A stretch of 64,000 nt of DNA from Novosphingobium sp. 9U (GCF_902506425.1 NZ_LR732469.1:1491001-1555000); one strand, 5' to 3'. Shown: positions 27,863 to 38,605, numbered from the stretch's first letter. Numbers and translations are program-made. Notes: generated by a model from the letters alone, not told the origin.

Positions 27863-29146
27863 TTGGCTAACCAGGCAAAACTCACCATCGCTGGCAAGGA
27901 TTTCGACTACCCGGTTCTGCAAGGCAGCGTCGGTCCGGATGTGATCGACATCCGCAAGCTCTATGCGCAGACCGGGCAGTTCACCTTCGATCCCGGCTTC
28001 ACTTCGACGGCGGCTTGCGAATCCGCGCTGACCTACATTGATGGTGACGAAGGCGTCCTTCTGCACCGCGGTTATCCGATCGGGCAGCTTGCCGAGCAAT
28101 CCAGCTTCATGGAAGTGTGCTACCTCCTGCTGAACGGCGAGCTGCCAAGCGGGGCCGAGCTCGACAACTTCTCCACCACTATTACCCGCCACACCATGCT
28201 GCACGAGCAGCTTGCAACGTTTTACCGCGGCTTCCGCCGTGACGCGCACCCGATGGCGATCATGTGCGGCGTGGTCGGTGCGCTTTCGGCGTTCTACCAT
28301 GACAGCACCGACATTGCGGACCCCGAGCACCGCAAGATCAGCTCGCACCGTCTGATTGCCAAGATGCCGACGATCGCGGCGATGGCGTACAAGTACTCGG
28401 TCGGGCAGCCCTTCCTCTACCCCGACAACAATCTCAGCTACACCGGCAACTTCCTGCGCATGACGTTCGGTGTGCCCGCGGAGGAATATGAGGTGGTGCC
28501 GGCCGTGGAAAAGGCGATGGACCGGATCTTCATCCTCCATGCCGACCACGAGCAGAACGCCTCGACCTCGACCGTGCGGCTTGCCGGATCGTCGGGCGCA
28601 AACCCGTTCGCGTGCATCGCCGCGGGTATCGCCTGCCTGTGGGGTCCTGCGCATGGCGGCGCCAACGAAGCGGCGCTCAACATGCTCAAGGAGATCGGCA
28701 CGCCGGACAAGATCCCGCACTACATCGAGCGTGCGAAGGACAAGAACGATCCGTTCCGCCTGATGGGCTTCGGCCACCGCGTGTACAAGAACTACGACCC
28801 CCGCGCGACGGTCATGCAGTCGACCGTGCGCGAAGTCTTCGAAGCGCTCAAGGTCGACGATCCGCTGTTCGAGACCGCGCTGCGCCTCGAGGAACTGGCG
28901 CTGAAGGACGACTACTTCATCGAGAAGAAGCTGTTCCCCAACGTCGATTTCTATTCGGGCGTGATCCTCTCGGCGATCGGCTTCCCGACCACGATGTTCA
29001 CCGTGCTGTTCGCGCTGGCTCGCACCGTCGGCTGGGTTGCGCAATGGAACGAGATGATCAGCGATCCAGGCCAGAAGATCGGCCGTCCGCGCCAGCTCTA
29101 CACCGGCCCGACGCAGCGCGACTACGTGCCGCTCGACCAGCGCTGA
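27863..29146 (+). CDS. gltA: Citrate synthase (type II, hexameric)
   Basis: A 427-residue citrate synthase condensing acetyl-CoA and oxaloacetate. The catalytic residues sit in [12 protein letters not shown] (His), [13 protein letters not shown] (His) and NVDFYSGV (Asp). It begins with a TTG codon, supported by AGGGAG about 8 nt upstream and by the family-like N-terminus [20 protein letters not shown] strong intrinsic terminator follows at 29185-29214, closing the gltX-gltA unit. Confidence 0.97.
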   Translation: MANQAKLTIAGKDFDYPVLQGSVGPDVIDIRKLYAQTGQFTFDPGFTSTAACESALTYIDGDEGVLLHRGYPIGQLAEQSSFMEVCYLLLNGELPSGAELDNFSTTITRHTMLHEQLATFYRGFRRDAHPMAIMCGVVGALSAFYHDSTDIADPEHRKISSHRLIAKMPTIAAMAYKYSVGQPFLYPDNNLSYTGNFLRMTFGVPAEEYEVVPAVEKAMDRIFILHADHEQNASTSTVRLAGSSGANPFACIAAGIACLWGPAHGGANEAALNMLKEIGTPDKIPHYIERAKDKNDPFRLMGFGHRVYKNYDPRATVMQSTVREVFEALKVDDPLFETALRLEELALKDDYFIEKKLFPNVDFYSGVILSAIGFPTTMFTVLFALARTVGWVAQWNEMISDPGQKIGRPRQLYTGPTQRDYVPLDQR

Positions 29147-29184
29147 GCCAGGCGCCGATCGGCGACGCTGCCTCGATTAGGAAA

Positions 29185-29214
29185 GGGCTCCGGTGCGAAC
29201 CGGAGCCCTTTTTT
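29185..29214 (+). terminator. Intrinsic terminator after gltA
   Basis: GGGCTCCGGT (29185-29194) pairs perfectly with ACCGGAGCCC (29199-29208), loop GCGA, followed by six T (29209-29214). A 10-bp stem plus T-run: unambiguous. Confidence 0.93.
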
Positions 29215-29244
29215 GCTGAGACCGCCTTCCTGAGCAGGTAGCTT

Positions 29245-29928
29245 CTAAGCGCTGATCCTGCCGAACGGCATGAGCAGTTTGGCAAGGCTTGCCGCAGCCC
29301 GCCCGTCACCCTTGCGCAGCATGACCAGCAGTGCCGCGGCCTGTCTTTGCATCAGCCGATCGAAGACGTTGTCGGCGCTGGCAGCGACGGCCGCCTCCGC
29401 CAGGCGACGCGCTCCGGCCACATCCGCGGGATCGATCTGGATACGCTGCAGGCTGGCTAGCGCCGGAACGGCAGCATGATTGCCACCTAGCGCCAAGGCT
29501 CGACCAAGAGCGGTGTTGCCCGTTGCGGCCCGAGCGCCAAGCACGGTGCGCGCCATGAATGGCCCCAATTCGATCACCGCAGCAAGATGCCACCCGGCGA
29601 GCGCAAGGTGCGTCTCGGGGTTTCGCGGATCTGCCACGACGAGCGCTTCGAACTCACGTCTGGCAGCGATGACGTCGGCACGGCTGCGGGTAAGCTTACC
29701 GCGGTAACTGATGGCGAGGGCACGCTGCAGTCGTGCATTCTCGTCCCGCGGGTCGCGCTTGATCGCCGCGTCGGCCGAAGCGAGCGCCTGGCCTATCCGC
29801 GCGAGCGCCACACCCTTCTCGCGCGCACCGAACGCGGCACTCACCAGGATGTCACGCGCGCTTTCGGCGTGCACCGGCGTGCAGACAAGTGCGGAGCAGA
29901 GCCCCATCATCGCGGCGACATGCTTCAT
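29245..29928 (-). CDS. Secreted TPR-like helical protein, function unknown
   Basis: A 227-residue protein with a signal peptide (about 1-21, ending PVHA) and then Ala/Arg-rich amphipathic helices of TPR type: AIKRDPRDENARLQRALAIS and VADPRNPETHLALAGW are two recognisable units. It is probably periplasmic and a protein-binding scaffold. GGGAG upstream supports the ATG at 29928 rather than 29946. It stands alone; its 3' end faces gltA across the terminator. Confidence 0.72.
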   Translation of the reverse strand: MKHVAAMMGLCSALVCTPVHAESARDILVSAAFGAREKGVALARIGQALASADAAIKRDPRDENARLQRALAISYRGKLTRSRADVIAARREFEALVVADPRNPETHLALAGWHLAAVIELGPFMARTVLGARAATGNTALGRALALGGNHAAVPALASLQRIQIDPADVAGARRLAEAAVAASADNVFDRLMQRQAAALLVMLRKGDGRAAASLAKLLMPFGRISA

Positions 29929-30190
29929 TCCGGGCTTCTCCCGCACGCGTTGGCGCGCACGCGTATGCTAAGCCACTGATGACGCGAAGCAATACCGAAA
30001 GCGGCGCCGGCGAAAGCGCGAGTAGTCATAAGCGGAGCAACTGCGTAAGCCGGATCACCGACATCGTGACGATTTCGCCGAGCTCTTAGAGGAATGTTAA
30101 GTATCCCTTATCAAGAATAAGCCACAAAACCCGCGTACTGAAACCTGGTCCCCCTAACGGAGCGCCGAGGAACTCCCTTGGCGATGAGGC

Positions 30191-31558
30191 ATGCTGATCG
30201 GCGTATCCCCGCATGCCCTTTTTGACAGCGAGCAAACGCAGCGACAGCTTCGTGCCGCTTGCAGTCGCATGCTGCCTCTGGCGGTCGCGGTTTGCCTGGT
30301 CTGGACGCTGGTCTTCCTGATCCTAGCCGAGCCGCTCCTGGCGCTGATACTCGCCGCCGGCGCAGTCCTAATGGGTTGCTGCTGGATGATCTCGGAGCGG
30401 GTCTGCCTCTCGACCGGCATGATCCTCGCTGAAATCCTGTGCCTGGCGATCACGACGACGTTCTGCCTCGTCCTCGACCTTCCCACAGATGCGGTGCCCC
30501 GTACCAGCCATGGCTACTTCCTGGTCATCGGTTTCGGCGCCTATATCGATTTCCGCCGTGCGCCCGGCTTGGCACCGCTCGCTACTATCTGCGCCTCGAT
30601 CTGCGGCTTCGTCGCCTTTTCGAGCATGCCGCTCCACTTCCAGTTTGCCCAGCCGGTCGCCGACCCGATCCGGATCGTCATGGCTTGGCTTAATGCCACC
30701 GCCACTGTCTTCCTCTTGGGAGCGATGCACTATGTCGTGCGGCGACGTGCGGCGCTCAACAAGAGGTTGGCGCGCGAGTTGGCATCTGCGGTTGCGCAGG
30801 GCGAACTGGAACTGCTGCTGCGACCCCAAGTGGATCGCTCGCGCAAGGTGATCGGGGCCGAGGCCGTGCTCCGCTGGAACCGCGTGACCGGGGCGCGCTT
30901 TGATGCGGGGGCATGCATGGCGACCGCCGAGAAGGCCGGCCTTGCCAGTCAGATCGACGCCTGGTTGCTCGCCGAGGCGGTGCATACCCTCTCGCGCTGG
31001 CAGCTGCGCTCCCACACCTACGATCTGGTTCTGAGCGTCGGCGTCAGTCCCGAACGCCTGCTGTCGGCTGGGTTCGTCGAGGAGCTGGGGGAGAGCCTGC
31101 GCTCGCATGGCGTCCATGCGCGCCATTTAAGGCTCGACCTGAACGGTCGCGCTGCGACTGCGGATTACGCGCCGCTCGTCGAGCGTATGGACCAGTTGCG
31201 AGCGCTGGGTCTGTCTATCGCCCTCAGTGGCGTAGGCACAGGCAGCAACGCCTTGACGTACCTCGAGCACATGCCGCTACAGCAGCTTAACCTCGACGCC
31301 AACTCCACGGCAGATGGCACGGACAACCGCAAGGCTGCGACGGTGGCGCGCAACCTGGTGGAATTGGCGCAGGAACTCGGCCTTACGGTCCTGGCGCAAG
31401 GCATCGAGATCGAGCCGCAGTTCGCGTTCATGCGCGAATGTGGCTGCCAATCCTTTGAAGGTCCGCTATTCGGATCGCCGTTGTCGCTGCAAGCCTTCGA
31501 CGCTCATGTTCAAGCGACCCGCAGTGAACGGCTCCCGGCCGATGAGATGTCCCACTAA
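30191..31558 (+). CDS. Membrane protein with degenerate EAL domain
   Basis: A 455-residue protein. The first 190 residues hold five or six membrane helices; the rest is EAL-type (c-di-GMP phosphodiesterase fold). The EAL motif itself reads GAEAVLRW, but other catalytic positions are lost: the DDFG metal motif is SGVG, the K of the KxD motif is Asn (LNLDAN), the Asn of the N-x-S strand is Gly, and the Glu of AEGVE is Gln (AQGIE). It therefore probably binds or senses rather than hydrolyses c-di-GMP. No GGDEF domain is present. It is a monocistronic unit after a 262-nt gap with AT-rich patches. Confidence 0.82.
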   Translation: MLIGVSPHALFDSEQTQRQLRAACSRMLPLAVAVCLVWTLVFLILAEPLLALILAAGAVLMGCCWMISERVCLSTGMILAEILCLAITTTFCLVLDLPTDAVPRTSHGYFLVIGFGAYIDFRRAPGLAPLATICASICGFVAFSSMPLHFQFAQPVADPIRIVMAWLNATATVFLLGAMHYVVRRRAALNKRLARELASAVAQGELELLLRPQVDRSRKVIGAEAVLRWNRVTGARFDAGACMATAEKAGLASQIDAWLLAEAVHTLSRWQLRSHTYDLVLSVGVSPERLLSAGFVEELGESLRSHGVHARHLRLDLNGRAATADYAPLVERMDQLRALGLSIALSGVGTGSNALTYLEHMPLQQLNLDANSTADGTDNRKAATVARNLVELAQELGLTVLAQGIEIEPQFAFMRECGCQSFEGPLFGSPLSLQAFDAHVQATRSERLPADEMSH

Positions 31559-31577
31559 TCTCACGCAGCATGACGAA

Positions 31578-31616
31578 AGAAGACCTCCCGAAGCACGTGC
31601 TTCGGAAGGCCTTCTT
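31578..31616. terminator. Bidirectional terminator between the EAL gene and ornithine decarboxylase
   Basis: A long hairpin: CCGAAGCAC/GTGCTTCGG (31588-31605) extended by AAGAAGACCT and AAGGCCTTCTT flanks with few mismatches. The two neighbouring genes converge on it. T-tracts on either side are short. Confidence 0.65.
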
Positions 31617-31639
31617 GCGATCAGAAGCTGCCGCTCAGC

Positions 31640-32845
31640 TCAGCGCAGCGAGACGACGTTGTCCGAGACGCGCGGATCCTTGCGCTCGCCGGTGTAGAGG
31701 CTGGCCATCGGCTCGTCCGTCACGATCACGCTCTCGCCCTGGCCGAAGCCGTTGAACGCGGTGCGCATCGCCGCGCCGTATGCGCCGAGCATGCCGATCT
31801 CGATGAAGTCACCCGCCTTGATGTCTGCCGAGAGCTGGAAAGGGCCTTCCATGTAGTCGGCATCGTCGCACGTGGGGCCGTAGAACGCGAAGTCCTCCAT
31901 CACCTCGGAGCGCGCATCGTTGAGGATCTTGACCGGAAAGCGCCAAGCGACGTGCGCGGCATCGTAAAGGGCGCCGTAGGCACCATCGTTGATGTAAAGC
32001 TCCTTCCCACGGCGCTTCTCGACCTTGACGATCAGCGAGTTGTACTCGGCGCACAGCGCACGGCCAGGCTCGCACCACAGCTCGGCGTTGTAGGCGATCG
32101 GCAGCGCCTCGAAGTGACGGTGGATGATCGCGAAGTAGTCTTCCAGCGGCGGCGGCTCCATGCCCGGGTAGACCGAGGGGAAGCCTCCGCCAACATCGAT
32201 CATGTCGATGACGACGCCAGCGTCGGCGATCGCCGCACGCACGCGCTCCAGCGCCTGGACATAGGCAAACGGGGTCATCGCCTGGCTGCCCACATGGAAG
32301 CAGACGCCGAGCCAGTCGGCGACCTGGCGAGTCTCCTGCAGCAGCGGACCTGCGTCGGCGAGGTCGATGCCGAACTTCGACGCGAGGCTCAGCTCCGAGT
32401 ACTCGGACGAGACGCGCAGGCGCACGCAGAGACGCAAGTCGGCGGCCGGGTTGCCCTGATCGTCGGCGGTCGCCGCGACGATCTTCTCGAGCTCCTCGCG
32501 CGTGTCGAGGCTGAAGGTGCGCACGCCATGCACGAAGTAGGCCTCGCGGATGGCGCTGGCGGTCTTGACGGGGTGCATGAAGCACAGCGTCGCTTCGGGC
32601 AACACGCCACGAACAAGGCGAACCTCGGCGATCGAAGCCACGTCGTAGTGGGTGATGCCGCCCTTCCACAGGATCGGCAGCAGCTCAGGCGAAGGGTTCG
32701 CCTTTACCGCATAGAGCGACTTGCCCGGGAACTTCGTGGCGAAGAAACGTGCAGCCCGCTCCGCGGCGTGCGGACGGTTGAGGATAACGGGTTCGTCGGG
32801 CGAAAGGGCGCGCGCTACAGCCGATGCGTCAAGATGATGGTGCAA
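31640..32845 (-). CDS. Ornithine/lysine decarboxylase, alanine-racemase fold (type III)
   Basis: A 401-residue PLP enzyme. K48 in LYAVKANP binds PLP; the glycine loop is DVGGGFPSVYPGM, WCEPGRALCAE contacts the cofactor, and the active-site Cys is in GPTCDDAD. It should make putrescine (and possibly cadaverine) as the first step of polyamine synthesis. It starts with TTG; the N-terminus then matches family proteins (PDEPVILNRPHAAERAA). It is last in a minus-strand polyamine cluster and has its own promoter and structured leader. Confidence 0.93.
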   Translation of the reverse strand: MHHHLDASAVARALSPDEPVILNRPHAAERAARFFATKFPGKSLYAVKANPSPELLPILWKGGITHYDVASIAEVRLVRGVLPEATLCFMHPVKTASAIREAYFVHGVRTFSLDTREELEKIVAATADDQGNPAADLRLCVRLRVSSEYSELSLASKFGIDLADAGPLLQETRQVADWLGVCFHVGSQAMTPFAYVQALERVRAAIADAGVVIDMIDVGGGFPSVYPGMEPPPLEDYFAIIHRHFEALPIAYNAELWCEPGRALCAEYNSLIVKVEKRRGKELYINDGAYGALYDAAHVAWRFPVKILNDARSEVMEDFAFYGPTCDDADYMEGPFQLSADIKAGDFIEIGMLGAYGAAMRTAFNGFGQGESVIVTDEPMASLYTGERKDPRVSDNVVSLR

Positions 32846-32917
32846 CTCAAGGGACCCCCAAACGGATTGTTAGACAAGAGCTGCCTTGCGGTTTGGAAGT
32901 CCCCATGGGGCAGCGGA
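32846..32917 (-). promoter_or_regulatory. Structured leader of the ornithine decarboxylase gene
   Basis: Two exclusive hairpins can form. Hairpin B pairs 32891-32903 with 32851-32863 (GGGACTTCCAAAC with GTTTGGGGGTCCC, 13 pairs counting two G-T); it ends 5 nt before the start codon and buries the only G-rich ribosome-site candidate. Hairpin A pairs GCTGCC (32914-32909) with GGCAGC (32885-32880) and encloses the 5' arm of B, freeing the start region. Alphaproteobacterial decarboxylase genes can carry a speF-type leader; this may be related. Folding was done by eye. Confidence 0.55.
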
Positions 32918-32922
32918 GGGCG

Positions 32923-32950
32923 GATATAGGGGGGTAGACCTGAATCGCAA
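32923..32950 (-). promoter_or_regulatory. Candidate promoter of ornithine decarboxylase
   Basis: On the minus strand TTGCGA (32950-32945) and TATATC (32928-32923) are 16 nt apart. Transcription would begin near 32917, just before the alternative hairpins. The rest of the 335-nt gap (32951-33180) shows no gene. Confidence 0.45.
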
Positions 32951-33180
32951 GTGAAAAACACGGCCCGTCACAAAAGCTTCATGGAAGGATTTTTGCGCTC
33001 GGCTATGTGGCGGTAAAGTTGCGAAAACGCGTCGGTTTGGCGGCATCGTGTGGTCTCTCCCGTGCCGCGGCTCCAGGGCGACGGCATGCGATGAACGTCA
33101 CTGACAGGAGGTGGTTTCGCCACTCAGGCCCGCGCGGGGCTTACGTGAGCTGGGCCGATCATTCATGCTACCGGCCTCGC

Positions 33181-34380
33181 TTAACTCAGACGATCACGGA
33201 AGTCCTCGTAATCAAAGCGCTTGATGCACTCGAGCGCATCGGTCCCCGAGTCCCACAACCAAATGGAAGGGAGCGGCACGCCGTTGAAGGTCGTGGTCTT
33301 GACCATCGAATAGTGCGCCTGATCGAGGAAGGCGAAACGTGCGCCCGGCTCGGCCGTGACTGGCAGAACATAGTCGCCGATGACGTCGCCAGCGAGGCAC
33401 GAGGGGCCGCCCAGCCGAATGCGGCCCCCTCCCGGCCCGCCGAGCTCGTCGCCCGGACCGGCGCCCTCTCCCAGCATGGCCGGACGGTACGGCGCCTCGA
33501 TCACGTCGGGCATGTGGCAGGTGGCGGAGATGTCGGTAATGGCCACCGGCATGCCGTTCCACCCGGTATCGAGCACAGTGCCCACCAGGATCCCGGCGTC
33601 GAGTGCGATGGCCTCGCCCGGCTCGATATAGACATCGGCGCCGGTATCCTCGGCGATGTCGGACAGGAACTCGATCAGTTCCTCGCGCTGGTAATCGGCG
33701 CGCGTGATATGATGGCCACCACCCAGGTTGATCCACTTGAACTGGCCGAAGTAGGGTTCGAGGTAGTCGAACACCTTGTCCCAAGTGCGTGCCAGCGGCT
33801 CGAAGTCCTGCTCGCACAAGGTGTGCATGTGGATGCCGTCGACCAGCTCCATATGCTCTTCCGTCAGCTGATCGATCGGAAAGCCCAGGCGTGAGTGCGG
33901 AGCGCAGGGATCATAGCGCGGCACCTCACCTTCGGCATGCAAGGGATTGATCCGCAAGCCGATATCGAAATCCTCTCCAGCTGCGCGGGCATGCTCGATG
34001 ATCGGCCAAAGGCGCTCGATCTGGCCGGGTGAGTTGAAGATCACGTGGTCGGACAAGCGCAGGATCTCGGGCAGATCCTCGGGCTTGTAGGCCGCGCAGT
34101 AGGTCGTGATCTCGCCATCGTAGAACTCGGAGGCGAGGCGGGCTTCCCAAAGCCCTGAGGTGCACACGCCGTCGAGGTACTCGCCGACGATCGGCGCTGT
34201 CGACCACATCGAGAACGCCTTCAACGCCGCGAGCACCTTCGCGCCCGAACGCTCGCCTACATCCTGCAGCACGCGCAAGTTGGCACGCAGACGCGCCGCG
34301 TCGACGACGAAAGCGGGGCTGTCGACACGGCTGAGATCGAACTGGGCAAAGGCGCCTGGGTCGCCGGCTTTGGTTTCCAT
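33181..34380 (-). CDS. nspC: Carboxynorspermidine/carboxyspermidine decarboxylase
   Basis: A 399-residue PLP enzyme of the alanine-racemase fold. K54 (ALKAFSM) is the PLP lysine; HMHTLCEQD, NLGGGHHITR and YIEPGEAIA are family landmarks, and the active-site Cys lies in GPSCLAGD. It decarboxylates carboxyspermidine (or carboxynorspermidine) made by the dehydrogenase encoded upstream. Together with ornithine decarboxylase this gives spermidine without S-adenosylmethionine decarboxylase. A 77-nt gap separates it from the small lipoprotein gene upstream. Confidence 0.93.
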   Translation of the reverse strand: METKAGDPGAFAQFDLSRVDSPAFVVDAARLRANLRVLQDVGERSGAKVLAALKAFSMWSTAPIVGEYLDGVCTSGLWEARLASEFYDGEITTYCAAYKPEDLPEILRLSDHVIFNSPGQIERLWPIIEHARAAGEDFDIGLRINPLHAEGEVPRYDPCAPHSRLGFPIDQLTEEHMELVDGIHMHTLCEQDFEPLARTWDKVFDYLEPYFGQFKWINLGGGHHITRADYQREELIEFLSDIAEDTGADVYIEPGEAIALDAGILVGTVLDTGWNGMPVAITDISATCHMPDVIEAPYRPAMLGEGAGPGDELGGPGGGRIRLGGPSCLAGDVIGDYVLPVTAEPGARFAFLDQAHYSMVKTTTFNGVPLPSIWLWDSGTDALECIKRFDYEDFRDRLS

Positions 34381-34457
34381 CTAGCTCAACCTTTCAGGAC
34401 GATCATTAGACCTTGTCCGTTCGTGTCAGAGCCACGAAGGACCAGTTCACGTGCGGC

Positions 34458-34822
34458 TCAATCGACGCAGATCGCGTTCGAGGCTTTGCCGCCGACGATC
34501 TCCGAGTAGCATCCGAACATCCTGTCGTCGGCTTGGCACTGACCTGCCGTTGCGTCGCTCGCGTTGCCTTGGGCGATGCACTTGCCTTGGCACTGAGCCT
34601 TGTCGGTGCAGGCCTTGCCGGCATCGGCGAAGGGGTGGACGCACTGCTCGGCCTGGAGCCGTCCGCGCCGCTCCACCTGCCCGCCAACAGCGGCGCATGC
34701 CGCACGGTCAGCCACGCTCATATCACGCGGGAACGACTGCCCTCCGGCCTCTGGCGGCGCTTCGGTCGGGGTGCAACCGGCAAGGACGAGGCCGCCGAGC
34801 GCGGCGATGAGGAGCCGCCGCA

Positions 34823-34823
<1 letters not shown>
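34458..34823 (-). CDS. Small cysteine-rich lipoprotein overlapping the polyamine dehydrogenase gene
   Basis: A 121-residue protein with a lipoprotein signal (lipobox LVLAGC at about residues 12-17) and a small domain containing several Cys residues (AACAAVGG, EQCVHPF, KACTDKAQCQGKC, GQCQADD, FGCYSE, AICVD), which could form disulfides in the periplasm. Its ATG overlaps the dehydrogenase stop (ATGA), so it is translated with polyamine genes. I do not recognise a named family. Confidence 0.75.
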
Positions 34824-36034
<1,211 letters not shown>

Positions 36035-36158
36035 TTGGCACTTCTCCTCATCCGGGGGGAACCCGCGAAGGTGGTGCATATAGGTCCGGCATATGACAAC
36101 ACAACAACGCCGCTACGGGGCTTGCTCCCGGTAGGGCGCAAGGCCTACCGCAACAGCC

Positions 36159-37130
36159 ATGACCATCTCCCGTATGCCCACTCATGCCGGCGTGCAGCGC
36201 GCGGCTGAAAAGATCGCGGCTATCCTGCCGCCCACCCCATTGCTGCCGCTGGAGATCGATGGGCAGACGATCTGGTGCAAGGCCGAGTGCCTGCAGCCCG
36301 TTGGCGCATTCAAGATCCGCGGGGCATGGCACCGGCTGACCGATCTCGATGCAGCCGAACGCGCGCGCGGCGTCGTCGGTGTGTCGAGCGGCAACCATGC
36401 GCAAGGCGTCGCGTGGTCGGCAGCGCGGCTGGGGATTGCGGCCACCATTGTCATGCCGGTGGATGCGCCGGCGGTGAAGCTGGCGGCGACGCGCGCGCTC
36501 GGTGCGGAGGTCGTGCTCTACGATCGGCCCGCTGGCGAGAACCGCGACGAGGTGGCGGCGCGGCTGGTCGCCGAACGTGGCGCGACGTTGGTCCATGCCT
36601 TCGCCGATCCGTGGGTGATCGAAGGCCAGGGCAGCGCCGGGATCGAGATCGCGGCGCAAATGGCCGAGCTAGCGGGTGATGAGCCGCGACTGATCGTCGC
36701 GCCGTGCGGCGGTGGCGGCCTCGCAGGCGGGCTCGCGCTCGCGTGTCCGGACGCGCTAGTGGTGCCAGTCGAACCCGAGGGCTGGGATACGGTGGGGCAG
36801 AGCCTTGCCGCAGGGAGCCTGGTGCCGGTCGGCCCCGGCGCCCCGCCGACGAACTGCGATGCGCTACAGCCGCCGGTTACACACCAGATCAACCTCGATG
36901 TGCTGCAGGGCCGCGTGACGCAGGCGGCAACCGTGACGCCGAGCGAAGTGCGCGCGGCGCAGCGGCTCGCCTTTGCCAAGCTGCGGCTGGTCGTGGAGCC
37001 GGGCGGCGCGGCGGCGCTTGCAGCGGTGCTGGCGGGCAGGATCGCGGTGCAGCCGCGCACCGCCGTGATCCTGTCGGGTGGGAACACCGATCCCGCTGCC
37101 TACGCGCAAGTGCTGCTGGGAGACGATTGA
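36159..37130 (+). CDS. PLP-dependent threonine/serine dehydratase
   Basis: A 323-residue fold-type II enzyme. K52 in GAFKIRGA binds PLP, SSGNHAQGVA is the substrate loop and PCGGGGLAGG the phosphate-binding glycine loop. There is no C-terminal ACT domain, so it is a short catabolic-type or serine-racemase-like dehydratase rather than a classical feedback-regulated IlvA. It diverges from the polyamine cluster. Its stop overlaps the next ATG (TGATG). Confidence 0.87.
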   Translation: MTISRMPTHAGVQRAAEKIAAILPPTPLLPLEIDGQTIWCKAECLQPVGAFKIRGAWHRLTDLDAAERARGVVGVSSGNHAQGVAWSAARLGIAATIVMPVDAPAVKLAATRALGAEVVLYDRPAGENRDEVAARLVAERGATLVHAFADPWVIEGQGSAGIEIAAQMAELAGDEPRLIVAPCGGGGLAGGLALACPDALVVPVEPEGWDTVGQSLAAGSLVPVGPGAPPTNCDALQPPVTHQINLDVLQGRVTQAATVTPSEVRAAQRLAFAKLRLVVEPGGAAALAAVLAGRIAVQPRTAVILSGGNTDPAAYAQVLLGDD

Positions 37131-37390
37131 TGGACTTCGATGACCAGCTGCGTCGCTACTTCGGCACTGCCGACATGGACGCGATCGCGCCGCCCGCGCT
37201 GGCGGCCGGAATCGAGCGCATGGGTGTCGACCTCGGCATGGAGAGCGATCGCGGCCGCCGTTTCGCGCTGTGGACGCTGATGTACCTGCTCGGCGCCGCG
37301 CCCGATCTCGACGTTGCCTTCAAGGACGCCGACGATCGCGATGCCGCGCGTGACTTCATGGACATGATGGACCGGGCGACGCGCGAGTAG
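37130..37390 (+). CDS. Small conserved-looking acidic protein
   Basis: An 86-residue helical protein rich in Asp and Met, beginning MDFDDQLRRYFGTADMDAI and ending DFMDMMDRATRE. No signal peptide, membrane helix or known motif. It is translationally coupled to the dehydratase gene (TGATG). I know of similar hypothetical proteins in sphingomonads but no function. Confidence 0.7.
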   Translation: MDFDDQLRRYFGTADMDAIAPPALAAGIERMGVDLGMESDRGRRFALWTLMYLLGAAPDLDVAFKDADDRDAARDFMDMMDRATRE

Positions 37391-37402
37391 CTCGCACCTA
37401 AG

Positions 37403-38605
37403 CTAAGAGCGCACGAACAAGCTGGCCAGCTCGACGTGTGTCGACCAACGGAACTGGCCGATGGGCCGCAGCTCCGCCAGGCGATAGCCGCCGGCGACCA
37501 GCAGTCCGGCATCGCGCGCCCAGCTCGACGGGTTGCACGAGATGTAGACGACTCGGTCGACGGTGCTTTGTGCGATGTAGCCGACCTGTTCGCGCGCACC
37601 GGCGCGGGGCGGATCGAGCAGAACCGCGGCAAAGCGGTTCAGTTCGTCGGGCTGCAGCGGATTGCGGAAAAGGTCGCGATGCAGCGCATGGATGGGCACT
37701 TGCGCCCTCCCCGCCGCCATCCTGCAGGCAAGGTGCGCCTCACGCGCGGCTTCTGCGGCGAGCACCTTGGTGCCGGGTCCCACAAGCGCGAAGGCAAAGG
37801 TGCCGAGGCCGGAGAACAAGTCCGCGATCGTCGACGCCCCGGCTAGCCACTCGCGTGCAGCAGCGACCAGCGCCTCCTCGCCATCGCGAGTGGCCTGCAG
37901 GAAGGCGCCGGGCGGCAGCGACACCGGTACGCCGCCGAGGCGCACAGTAACGGGCTCCGGCTCCCAAGCGCCTTCTGGACCATAGCCTTGGTTGAGCGTG
38001 ATCCGCGCCAGCGACTGGCGGCGCGCATAGTCCAACAGCGCCTCGGTGGCGGCGAGGCCTTCGACCTTCAGGCCCTTAAGCCCGAGATCGACACCTTGCT
38101 CGCTCAGCGCCATGTCCACTTCGACCGCCAGCTTGCCCGGCTGCGCAGCGAGCATCCGGCGCAAAGGTGCGACTTGCGCGAAGAGCTCGGGCGCGAGCAC
38201 ATGGCATTCGTGCATGTCGACGATGCGGTGCGATCCCATCTCGCGGAAGCCGATGGCGATCCGGCCGCCCACACGCTGGGCATGAAGCGTCGTGCGGCGC
38301 CGGGTGCGCGGAGGCGACAAGTGGGGAGGCGTAATCCGCTCGGGTTCGAGGCCCTGACCGGACGCCGCATTCGCGACGCGGCTGGCGACGAACTCGGTCA
38401 GCGTAGGCTCGTCGAGCTGCTGGAGCTGGCAACCCCCGCACGTACCAAAGTGGCGGCACGGCGGCGTGGCGTGACGCGGTCCCAGCTCCAGGGTTCCGTC
38501 CGCGAGCACCCGGTCGCCCGGCGCACTAAAGGCGAAATGGCGACCGTCCGACGTCACGCCATCACCCTTGGCAGCAATGCGGATGATCTCGTCAGGCTGG
38601 CTCAC
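37403..38605 (-). CDS. TrmA/RlmD-type RNA (uracil-5) methyltransferase
   Basis: A 400-residue class I SAM methyltransferase. The N-terminal iron-sulfur motif PCRHFGTCGGCQLQ is intact. The Rossmann region has DLFSGLGTFAFAL and LLDPPRAGA, and the catalytic Cys is in VYISCNPSSWARD. It should methylate uridine C5 in tRNA or 23S rRNA; which one cannot be told. The GTG at 38605 overlaps the stop of the NAD(P)HX repair gene (GTGA); the longer frame would add 50 non-conserved residues. Confidence 0.9.
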   Translation of the reverse strand: MSQPDEIIRIAAKGDGVTSDGRHFAFSAPGDRVLADGTLELGPRHATPPCRHFGTCGGCQLQQLDEPTLTEFVASRVANAASGQGLEPERITPPHLSPPRTRRRTTLHAQRVGGRIAIGFREMGSHRIVDMHECHVLAPELFAQVAPLRRMLAAQPGKLAVEVDMALSEQGVDLGLKGLKVEGLAATEALLDYARRQSLARITLNQGYGPEGAWEPEPVTVRLGGVPVSLPPGAFLQATRDGEEALVAAAREWLAGASTIADLFSGLGTFAFALVGPGTKVLAAEAAREAHLACRMAAGRAQVPIHALHRDLFRNPLQPDELNRFAAVLLDPPRAGAREQVGYIAQSTVDRVVYISCNPSSWARDAGLLVAGGYRLAELRPIGQFRWSTHVELASLFVRS

